Shown piece after piece: positions 13,015 through 19,232 of a stretch of 19,232 bases of DNA. The stretch lies in assembly GCA_046545575.1 (NCBI GenBank), contig JBKGZM010000036.1, positions 1 through 19,232 of the forward strand. Reading direction: 5' to 3'. Below the pieces are notes generated by a model, which did no database searches, was not told the origin of the DNA, and worked only from the letters and a program-made list of their open reading frames with translations. The stretch's first letter is position 1. Each line of letters opens with the position of its first letter. Position numbers and translations under genes: made by a program. The stretch is from JAGXOF01 sp046545575. Its GTDB lineage: Bacteria > Chloroflexota > Dehalococcoidia > SZUA-161 > SpSt-899.

Positions 13015-13743
13015 CTACCATTTGCCGAAACCTGGTCCAGCCGGGCTTATATATGTTGCTCCTTCCCCGCTCTCGGCAGTTTGAATTTGGGCGAACTGCC
13101 CCCAAATTGAAGGGCCGATTTCGGTTCCGTCAGCAGTGTACCACACACCGTCCTCCAGCACCGCATCTTCCGGCACTGCAACGATCTTCGTGAAGTAAGT
13201 CCAGTGGTCCTTTCCCTGTCCACCCCTCATGTGGTTGGTCAGCCAGGCACCGGAACCGATGTAGCTATCATAACCGTAGTGACGATCCAGTTTCCCGTCG
13301 CCATCACAGTCCTTGTTGGAGAGCCAGGCATCGTTCCACTTCATTAGAAGATCTATATCTCTATTAGGCCAGTACCATTTTCCTTCCATGATTTCTTCTG
13401 CTTTCTCTACGTTCTCAGCATATCCTTCTTCCACTAATCTTTCGAAGTAAGCCTCATCGTCTCCTTCGTAAGGTGGATACCCATCGTGGCCTAGATACAC
13501 GTTGGCGTAATATCCGTTGAACATGTGTGCCTGATAGTTGTACCAGTAAGGATCATAACCGATTTCAAGAGGTTCGTCCTCCAGATAATGTCCCTCACTA
13601 TAGGTCAGGCTACCATCCTGTATCGTAGTACACTCTTCATCTTTGCCATTGCTGATGCCATTCCCATTTCCCTTCGCTACTGCAACAGACGCACTAGCCA
13701 GCAGTGCTATTATGATGACCGAGACAAAGATCAACTTCTTCAT
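13015..13743 (-). CDS. Secreted protein of unknown function with a Ca-binding-like loop
   Basis: A 242-residue protein with a clear Sec signal peptide (MKK, hydrophobic 4-18, probable cleavage after AVA near residue 23). I do not recognise the family. The mature part is acidic and rich in Tyr, Trp and Gly (for example YDPYWYNYQAHMFNGYY). DCDGDGKLD, near the middle, has the spacing of a dockerin/thrombospondin-type calcium loop. Two Cys occur in the mature chain, one near the N-terminus and one in that loop. AAGGAAGGAGG before the ATG at 13743 is a very strong ribosome binding site, which suggests high expression. It is monocistronic, convergent with the regulator and divergent from the transglutaminase-like gene. 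Confidence 0.8.
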   Translation of the reverse strand: MKKLIFVSVIIIALLASASVAVAKGNGNGISNGKDEECTTIQDGSLTYSEGHYLEDEPLEIGYDPYWYNYQAHMFNGYYANVYLGHDGYPPYEGDDEAYFERLVEEGYAENVEKAEEIMEGKWYWPNRDIDLLMKWNDAWLSNKDCDGDGKLDRHYGYDSYIGSGAWLTNHMRGGQGKDHWTYFTKIVAVPEDAVLEDGVWYTADGTEIGPSIWGQFAQIQTAESGEGATYISPAGPGFGKW

Positions 13744-13848
13744 GATAATCCTCCTTCCTTATTTTAGAATCCTCTCATTCCAAGTGGTTTAGTTTATGGG
13801 GGGAAGGTCAGGATTACTGACAACATCTCCTACAACGTTGAGGGCTAT

Positions 13849-15192
13849 ATGGCAGAAGAGTATGGCGACGTCAGCCCGGAGAGCGTGCTCGCAAGCGGCA
13901 CCTCGGTATGTGAAGGTTATTCGAGTCTCTTTGAGGCCCTCGCTAAAGCAGCAGGACTTGAGGTCATCACCATTGGCGGTTGGGCAAAAGGCTACTCCTA
14001 CTCTGCAGGAGACCCTCTCGCCGATGCCAATCACGCATGGAACGCGGTCAAAATCGGTGATGGGTGGTATTTGCTGGATTGCACCTGGGGAGCGGGAACC
14101 GTAACCAAGGAAGCGAACTACATCAAAAGATTCGAGGAGTTCTTCTTCCTGACTCCGCCTCAGGACTTCGTCTATGGTCATCTGCCAGAGGATCCAAAAT
14201 GGCAATTGCTTGATGATCCTCTCTCAAAAAGCGAATTCGCTGAGGCTCCATGCAGAGCTTTAGGGTTTTTCAAATACAATTTGGAACTCGGGAATCCCGA
14301 AAAAGGAAGCATCAAAGCAGAGAATGATATCACTATCACGGTCAAGACACCAGAGAATGTGGTGCTTTCAGCGGACCTGCTCCACGACGACAAAAATATG
14401 CCCCGGCATTTTATCTCCAGCAAGAGATCAGCGAAGAACTATGAAATAAGAGCTGGTTTCCCTGAACCTGGAGAGTATGTCCTCAGGGTTTGGGCCAGGG
14501 AAAAGGAAGGGCCCGAAGACCCCTCATGGGCACTGGACTACAATATCAACGTAACCGAAGGCAACCCTGATTTCAAAGGATTCCTACAAACAGGAGCAGC
14601 ATTCTCGGATTGCAACCTTGAACTTGAAAGCCATAATCAATATATTCTCGAAGTCGAGGAGGACGTCGTAATAACCATCGAAGCCCCGGAAAACGTCCTG
14701 CTTTTGGCAAGCTTGCTACGGGACAACGATCGACTGCCACAGTACTACACCTTCTGCCAGAGGAAAGACAGTACATATCAAATCAAGGCCGTTTTCCCGG
14801 GACCCGGCGAGTACACCTTGAGTATCTTCGCCAAAGAAAAGGAAGTCACTGGAGCTCTCCCATGGGCACTGGACTACAAAGTAGAGGTCTCTCGAGGCAT
14901 CCCTAAGGCTCATGGTTTTCCTGAGACGTACAGCACATTTCAGGAAAGCGGAGCCTTCCTGTACAGCCCGATGGAAAGAAATCTCCAGGCCGGAACAATG
15001 CAAGACTTCAAAATAGAGGTGCCGAAGGCCCTGGAAGTAGCCGTCATCATAAATGGCCAGTGGCACCATCTATCAAAATCAGGGGAACTATTTGAAGGGC
15101 AAGTCAAGGTGGGTGAGGGAGACGTAACGGTCTTCGCCAAATTCCCAAATGAGGAAAACTTCTGGGGACTGTTAAGATATATATGTGAGTAG
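13849..15192 (+). CDS. KY/transglutaminase-like protein, N-terminally truncated
   Basis: 447 residues from the only standard start. Residues 1-110 match the transglutaminase-like domain of KY-type proteins with the catalytic triad C21 (SVCEGYSSLF), H61 (NHAWNAVKI) and D76 (LLDCTWGAG). Three beta-rich repeats follow (about 140-245, 246-350, 350-447), each with a variant of 'GEYxLxxxAxEKE...WALDYxxxV'. The reading frame is open upstream to 13768 and continues to look like the family (KVRITDNISYNVEGY just before the ATG), but contains no ATG, GTG or TTG and no signal peptide before the stop at 13765-13767. Full-length relatives have more N-terminal sequence and usually an export signal. The gene therefore appears decapitated, probably by a rearrangement next to the divergent gene's promoter. 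The catalytic residues are intact; expression is doubtful. Confidence 0.75.
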   Translation: MAEEYGDVSPESVLASGTSVCEGYSSLFEALAKAAGLEVITIGGWAKGYSYSAGDPLADANHAWNAVKIGDGWYLLDCTWGAGTVTKEANYIKRFEEFFFLTPPQDFVYGHLPEDPKWQLLDDPLSKSEFAEAPCRALGFFKYNLELGNPEKGSIKAENDITITVKTPENVVLSADLLHDDKNMPRHFISSKRSAKNYEIRAGFPEPGEYVLRVWAREKEGPEDPSWALDYNINVTEGNPDFKGFLQTGAAFSDCNLELESHNQYILEVEEDVVITIEAPENVLLLASLLRDNDRLPQYYTFCQRKDSTYQIKAVFPGPGEYTLSIFAKEKEVTGALPWALDYKVEVSRGIPKAHGFPETYSTFQESGAFLYSPMERNLQAGTMQDFKIEVPKALEVAVIINGQWHHLSKSGELFEGQVKVGEGDVTVFAKFPNEENFWGLLRYICE

Positions 15193-15429
15193 TGGATATC
15201 ATAGGCTATTGCATTGGAAACCAAGAGGCCATAAGTATGTGACAAACGTCAGTTTTGTTGCATCCCTTAGCATTGCAGCCTTTGAGCCCAGGAAAAACCA
15301 CCCCCCATATTATAGTTCCTGTCCTGCCTAATAAGAGGGTCCATCCCAACGTGCAGCCCAACGACCAAGCTCAGCAGCGCTTCGCCCAGAAATTACTCAT
15401 TTGGTATTAAGAAGTGCATTCATTCCCCC

Positions 15430-16272
15430 CTATCCCGAGAAAGAGTCTATCTCTAGAAGTTCCATAAGTTTATTAACAAATTCGAAAGCTTCCCTTTGAA
15501 TGCGACCTCGTTCCTCTTGGTCTTCTAATTCCATAAAGTCAGCTACTCCCACCGGTCCAACCCCGCTTACTTCGTTAAACCTTGCTTTAATCTTTCCGAG
15601 ACCTTCTTTCGCCAGCCTGTTACCGATAACAGGCTTTATTGCATCCGCTAAAGCCTCAATGCCACTTGGGAAATAACGACAACAGAAGTAAATATCAAAT
15701 GCGTCTTTCTCTTTTAATCGACCCCATAGAGCCATTCCTTTTGTCACTAAAAAGGGCCCCACAGAAGGAATCTTAATTGACACCTCATTTGTTGCTCCAT
15801 TTGGCAGGGTACCTTCCAATTTCACCGTTAGTGGAGCGTCGAAGACCAGATCACACCCTCTCGCTTTTCTCACTTGTGCGTCTTGTACTCGCTGGTGCCT
15901 GTGCTTTGTCCCCGTACCACCGTATTCTCCACCGAGAAGATCAACCTGAATTCTAGTCGTTTCGCCCGGTTTAATCTCGACGTCGCGGTAGAAAATAAAA
16001 GGTTGTTCACTCCCCTGATAATAACCTCTTGATTCTAACGTTTTCACTATGGTTTTATAAGCGATGCTTGAGATATTTTCAAAATCCAGGGCGAGGTCGA
16101 TGTCTAAGGTACCAGGGTATTCTTTCTCTGCAGATGGAATCAGCAAGGGCGGAACGCTTCCCCCGACAAGAACGATGTTGTCTCTGTACTCGCCCAGGAT
16201 GGTCATTAACTCGGCCATCACAGAAAAAGATGCTTGGACTTCTGGCTCACTGTAGTCGCTCTTCTTCACCAT
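15430..16272 (-). CDS. abiEii: AbiEii/AbiGii-type nucleotidyltransferase (type IV toxin-like)
   Basis: A 280-residue protein of the AbiEii nucleotidyltransferase-like toxin family. The nucleotidyltransferase signature is visible: VLVGGSVPP (34-42) then GTLDIDLALD with the D57-x-D59 pair; a later acidic residue in RIQVDLLGG could complete the metal site. A Lys-rich KGMALWGRLKEKDAFDIYF segment, with D after K as in AbiEii (KxxDxxD-like), follows. ATG at 16272 overlaps the end of the AbiEi-type gene by 7 bp. In characterised AbiE systems the nucleotidyltransferase is the toxin and the wHTH protein is antitoxin and repressor. The family call is from motifs and pairing; activity is not shown. Confidence 0.8.
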   Translation of the reverse strand: MVKKSDYSEPEVQASFSVMAELMTILGEYRDNIVLVGGSVPPLLIPSAEKEYPGTLDIDLALDFENISSIAYKTIVKTLESRGYYQGSEQPFIFYRDVEIKPGETTRIQVDLLGGEYGGTGTKHRHQRVQDAQVRKARGCDLVFDAPLTVKLEGTLPNGATNEVSIKIPSVGPFLVTKGMALWGRLKEKDAFDIYFCCRYFPSGIEALADAIKPVIGNRLAKEGLGKIKARFNEVSGVGPVGVADFMELEDQEERGRIQREAFEFVNKLMELLEIDSFSG

Positions 16273-17321
16273 TTTGGCTTTATCCTCTGTTCAAGTAGGA
16301 ACTTGGCGGATTCTTCCCCGCGACCTTTGAAACCAATAAGATCGAGATACAGCTGAATGTCACTGACAACTTTCGTATCATTTATTTCATTGCTACCGTA
16401 AAAGACTCCCTCATCGTACGGCTCCAAAATCGTAAAATTAGGCCCGGATGATACTTCCTTCAATCCACCAAGCTTGTCTGCGACTTCGGCTATATTTCTC
16501 CCGACGTAAGCAAATCCTCTTGTGTATCTAGAGAACGGGGCGACAAGGGCCGCACCGGAAAATAACGTTAATGCACAGGGGATCTGTCGTTGCTTACAAT
16601 AAAGGGATATTTTCTGTTCGATATCCTTCACATTATGGAAGGTGAAGTAATTATATATCTTGTTTTTTCTGAAAGAGTAGTTCTTTGTCCATTCTTCAAG
16701 AAGTTCAGCAGGCCGGGTAAGTGTCAGGTATTTACCATCACTGATGTATTCCAAGTCAAGCAGACGTTGTTTTACTTTAGATGCCAGACCTATACTAACG
16801 TTTGCTTCCCTGGCCAATTCCCATACTCCCCACGCTCGTCTCTGGGGGGAATTGAGCATCACCCGCAGTATCCTGCTTGCTTTTGGGCTGAAGATAGAAC
16901 GAACCCTCTGCTTTTCAACGATAGGATTGGGATAACCTCTTCTTTCTATATAAACTCGATCAAAGCTCAGAAAGCAATTCCCGGCAAGGTCAACATAACC
17001 GACCATGTTTTGCTTGCACAAATTGGCCGTATCTTCACTAATGTAGGGAGCTGCCACTACGGCATAAGCGTTTTCGACTAAGCTTGAATACTCTTTCAGC
17101 TGGTAGATTGCTGACCTTATTATTCTCGGTTCACCTGAAGATTTGGATTCCACTAATAGGCTTTGCAACTTGTTATTTACCCTGAGCTTCATCATGACAT
17201 CAACTTGGACGTTTCCCAAAGCTACCTTTAGAGAGGACTCATTGATCTTAATAAAGGGCACGGAGATCAGAAGTCGCTCGAGTTCATCTTTTATGTTGTA
17301 TAATACTTCTTGCTCTTTCAT
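16266..17321 (-). CDS. AbiEi-type antitoxin/repressor with PD-(D/E)XK-like N-terminus
   Basis: A 351-residue protein preceding the AbiEii gene, as AbiEi does. The N-terminal part (about 30-100) has the look of a PD-(D/E)XK nuclease fold: D41 in VQVDVMMKL, then LLVESKSSG with E58-x-K60, and Q74 in IYQLKEY. GYVDLAGNCFLSFDRVYIER (108-127) follows. A winged helix-turn-helix is likely at about 145-200 (SRILRVMLNSPQRRAWGVWELAREANVSIGLASKVKQRL). The C-terminal half fits the AbiEi C-terminal region that neutralises the toxin. The ATG at 17321 has GGGTG seven bases upstream; that site lies inside the last operator half-site, so binding would also block ribosome access in the DNA context of transcription. 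The promoter carries several matching operators, indicating autoregulation. Confidence 0.75.
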   Translation of the reverse strand: MKEQEVLYNIKDELERLLISVPFIKINESSLKVALGNVQVDVMMKLRVNNKLQSLLVESKSSGEPRIIRSAIYQLKEYSSLVENAYAVVAAPYISEDTANLCKQNMVGYVDLAGNCFLSFDRVYIERRGYPNPIVEKQRVRSIFSPKASRILRVMLNSPQRRAWGVWELAREANVSIGLASKVKQRLLDLEYISDGKYLTLTRPAELLEEWTKNYSFRKNKIYNYFTFHNVKDIEQKISLYCKQRQIPCALTLFSGAALVAPFSRYTRGFAYVGRNIAEVADKLGGLKEVSSGPNFTILEPYDEGVFYGSNEINDTKVVSDIQLYLDLIGFKGRGEESAKFLLEQRIKPKW

Positions 17322-17325
17322 GTGG

Positions 17326-17429
17326 TTTCACCCAGATGCGCAATTTCACCAATCGGTGAAATTATACCATTTTGTGAAGAATAAGGCAACCCCCTTTCAC
17401 CAAAAGTGGTCTTTTCACCAAACGGTGAA
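17326..17429. promoter_or_regulatory. Phased operator array TTTCACC-N4-GGTGAAA
   Basis: Four exact TTTCACC left halves start at 17326, 17344, 17395 and 17413. The site at 17344-17361 is a perfect palindrome (TTTCACC-AATC-GGTGAAA) whose arms extend to 9 bp (17342-17363). The site at 17413-17429 is TTTCACC-AAAC-GGTGAA. A degenerate site (TTATACC...TGTGAA) begins at 17362. Sites at 17326/17344/17362 and at 17395/17413 are each 18 bp apart. They cover the region from upstream of the -35 box to the ribosome binding site of the AbiEi-type gene. AbiEi proteins are known to bind inverted repeats in their own promoter. Confidence 0.8.
17361..17389 (-). promoter_or_regulatory. Sigma-70-type promoter of the AbiE operon
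   Basis: On the minus strand TTGCCT (17384-17389), a 17-bp spacer, and a perfect TATAAT (17361-17366), about 40 bp before the ATG at 17321. The -10 box lies at the junction of two operator sites. Confidence 0.8.
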
Positions 17430-17726
17430 CTGTCTACTGTCTAGTACACAGCACCCAACTGATCTGGAGTGGTACCTTAAGATAATCCCGTCACAATGAT
17501 AGGGGCCATCCACTCTCCTTCTCATTTTCCAACTCACTTCGCCACGAAACCTTGTTTTTAACCGTTCTGCTATTCTAGGCAAATACTGTCCATCAATCAA
17601 AAGTCACGATTGTTGCGCAACGATCAATATAGTTGCTCTCGTCCAGTACGCGGATAGGCTCGTTTGCTTTGTTACGAACTCTGCATAGCTACTTGACTAC
17701 CCGGCAGCATGACCCAATTCCATGTA
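17430..17726. other. Non-coding gap between the AbiE operon and the GmrSD-like gene
   Basis: I see no convincing gene in these 297 bp. A minus-strand frame at 17415-17600 starts with TTG and runs into the operator array, and matches nothing I recognise. A near-perfect palindrome centred on GTTGCGCAAC (17612-17621), with GAT/ATC flanks at 17608-17610 and 17623-17625, could be a protein-binding site. No terminator for the gene ending at 17727 is evident. Confidence 0.4.
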
Positions 17727-19154
17727 TCACAAGTCCTCCCCATCTCTTATCTGGCTTTCGAATGATTGGCGGACAAGTCGCATAACGTAGGGCAAATCTT
17801 CATGTGTTCTAAGGAAAACTTCCACATCTCCATTACCCCAACGCCCTACACCGGATACATCCCTACAATAACCTTTGGGATCATCGATATCGATAAAGCG
17901 CATATTTAGGAATAAGCGCAGCCCCTTACTTTGTGGCACAACATCAACAAAATTACTCTCCGCTTTGTAAGCAACGTATAGCTTGAGAAACTCCTCAGTA
18001 ACACACGGATCAAGTTCTAATACCTTTTGTCGAAATGCCTGGAACAGCTCTTTCGATGGGCTACGTAATAAGGTCGGGTGGTCTTCTATGGCATAAGTTC
18101 CGGAAACAGTGGGTCTTTGTTTGTACGCCTCCAGAATCTCGGGGTCTAGGGTTGGCGAACGCCATACATCAAGCGCTATATCACTAAGTTGCTCGGCACG
18201 ATTCCGAATAGCCTCTTCGTTCCAGTGCTCTAGTTGGCCAAGACCATGATTTAACCTTAGCGGACTTTCTCTAAAACCGCCTGGCATATCACATTTTTCA
18301 TGATACGGTCTGTCGCTATACTCGGAATTGTAGCCAGTCAGAGTTAGATTGCCCAGCGTATGGACGTACGTATCTTGGATTTCTTTCCAATTTGGTCCGA
18401 GCTCTTCCTTCCATGGGGCAGGCAAATCCTCGTTTTGGGGCAATATGTGCTCTATGGTGTAGTCTGCAACTTGTACACGCTCTTTACGGTTATGATTTTC
18501 CATCCGCCGTAGCCAGTAGCTGCGATTTCGGAAGTTGTAGAGGTCCCGTACCTGCAAGTCCCTTTTGAATTCTTCATCACTGGGGAATCTGCGATACGAA
18601 GGAAGAAGCAAGAAATGTGCCTTGATGCTTTCCAAATATCGGTCTTTCTTGAGGTATCTTCCGAAGGTAGCGAATGTCTTGTTCAGTGAGTTCGTAGGTA
18701 TGGAACAGACGGCCCGCCGGAAAACGTAGGACTCCATCAGTCTAACTGTTTCGATAAAATCCTCTAATTGAAGTGTGCCCGAAACATAATCATCGTATAG
18801 CTCCAACAGTAATGGCATTGCTACATCCATCTTCAATTCACGAAGGTCTCTGAAAGCTAGTTTTAACTCTAGCTTGCTCTCAGCATCCAATGCAATAGCG
18901 CAGTAGTGGCTAGAGAATCTGCGGATATCTTCCACCGCTACCTTCACATCAGATGCTAACGTTTCGGGCGGGCAGTAAGACTTGAATGCCTCATACACTT
19001 CTCCATATTTGGGCATATCCCCTGTTTTAACAATCAAGTAATACCTCATGAAACTGTCGAAATCCGTTTCATATGCTTCTTGACCAAAATCAACTTCCAT
19101 TGGCCGCCAGTAATCCTGGTAGAGTTGTGTTTGAACAGCAGGTTCCAACCCCAT
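17727..19154 (-). CDS. GmrSD-type restriction protein, C-terminal part (DUF262 tail + HNH/DUF1524 + DUF5655); 5' end disrupted
   Basis: 475 residues. The start (MGLEPAVQTQLYQDYWRPME) corresponds to the middle of a DUF262 (GmrS-like) protein. The HNH-type DUF1524 signature YTIEHILPQN has its His at 236 and is followed by HTLGNLTLTGYNSEYSDRPYHEK (about 264-286). Residues about 365-470 look like the DUF5655 domain that often ends these proteins (NFVDVVPQSKGLRLFL, VGRWGNGD). GmrSD enzymes are type IV restriction systems that cut modified phage DNA. Family-like sequence (KSDLIRNYIL) continues in frame just before the ATG, but an in-frame TAA sits at 19194-19196, so the N-terminal nucleotide-binding half is separated by a stop or frameshift, or lost. 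The window ends 36 bp beyond. The product is probably inactive alone, unless the upstream half is made as a separate protein. Confidence 0.75.
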   Translation of the reverse strand: MGLEPAVQTQLYQDYWRPMEVDFGQEAYETDFDSFMRYYLIVKTGDMPKYGEVYEAFKSYCPPETLASDVKVAVEDIRRFSSHYCAIALDAESKLELKLAFRDLRELKMDVAMPLLLELYDDYVSGTLQLEDFIETVRLMESYVFRRAVCSIPTNSLNKTFATFGRYLKKDRYLESIKAHFLLLPSYRRFPSDEEFKRDLQVRDLYNFRNRSYWLRRMENHNRKERVQVADYTIEHILPQNEDLPAPWKEELGPNWKEIQDTYVHTLGNLTLTGYNSEYSDRPYHEKCDMPGGFRESPLRLNHGLGQLEHWNEEAIRNRAEQLSDIALDVWRSPTLDPEILEAYKQRPTVSGTYAIEDHPTLLRSPSKELFQAFRQKVLELDPCVTEEFLKLYVAYKAESNFVDVVPQSKGLRLFLNMRFIDIDDPKGYCRDVSGVGRWGNGDVEVFLRTHEDLPYVMRLVRQSFESQIRDGEDL

Positions 19155-19232
19155 CAGGATGTAGTTGCGAATTAGATCTGACTTACCCCCGATTTATGTA
19201 CCAGATGGAATGAGAGGATTATTCTTTTCTTC

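Noticed and set aside
15340..15390. GCCCAAC followed by AGCTCAG, similar to one side of an integron attC site
   Set aside because: The complementary half (ending GTTGGGC) is not found nearby, and no integrase or cassette array is present. Treated as chance.
17326..17429. CRISPR-like repeat array
   Set aside because: The repeats are short palindromic operators with no regular unique spacers, placed over a promoter.
17415..17600. Minus-strand 61-codon frame
   Set aside because: TTG start, ends inside the operator array, no recognised homology.

Overview
The window looks like part of a chromosome from an anaerobic, sulfur-metabolising bacterium. I place it tentatively in Chloroflexota/Dehalococcoidia or a sulfur-cycling relative. 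The basis is gene content: HdrA, MvhD and FdhB/FrhB-type flavin/Fe-S proteins beside TusA, DsrE, YedE and rhodanese, plus an N-terminal LuxR-HTH fused to PAS and histidine-kinase domains. No rRNA, tRNA, IS element or CRISPR array was seen, so the phylum is inferred, not shown.

Region A (316-11254, all minus strand, read right to left) is one long co-directional cluster. In transcription order it encodes MvhD-2, a HypC-like protein, a DsrE-family protein, TusA-1, MvhD-1, HdrA-2, HdrA-1, then (after a small hairpin) TusA-2, a YeeE/YedE transporter, an exported four-domain rhodanese, two FdhB/FrhB-like Fe-S proteins and a CstR-like persulfide-sensing repressor. My reading: the exported rhodanese handles extracytoplasmic sulfane sulfur, the YedE protein brings thiosulfate or sulfane sulfur across the membrane, TusA and DsrE carry it as protein persulfide, and the HdrA/MvhD/FdhB-like proteins move electrons to or from it. 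HdrB, HdrC and Dsr/Qmo membrane subunits are absent from the window. The content overlaps the YedE-TusA-DsrE ('YTD') set known from sulfur-disproportionating bacteria, but is joined to an Hdr-type electron-transfer module. This is the best candidate for an undescribed system here.

Region B (11255-12765) is a divergent control region with a perfect 7-bp-arm palindrome, followed by a plus-strand regulator (LuxR HTH - PAS - HisKA_3 - HATPase). It probably controls Region A.

Region C (12766-15429) holds a GC-rich hairpin, a secreted acidic/aromatic protein of unknown function, and a KY/transglutaminase-like protein whose N-terminus is missing.

Region D (15430-19232) is defence-like: an AbiEii-type nucleotidyltransferase, an AbiEi-type antitoxin with a PD-(D/E)XK-like N-terminus, an array of TTTCACC/GGTGAAA operators over a good sigma-70-type promoter, and a GmrSD-type (HNH/DUF1524 + DUF5655) protein broken at its 5' end.
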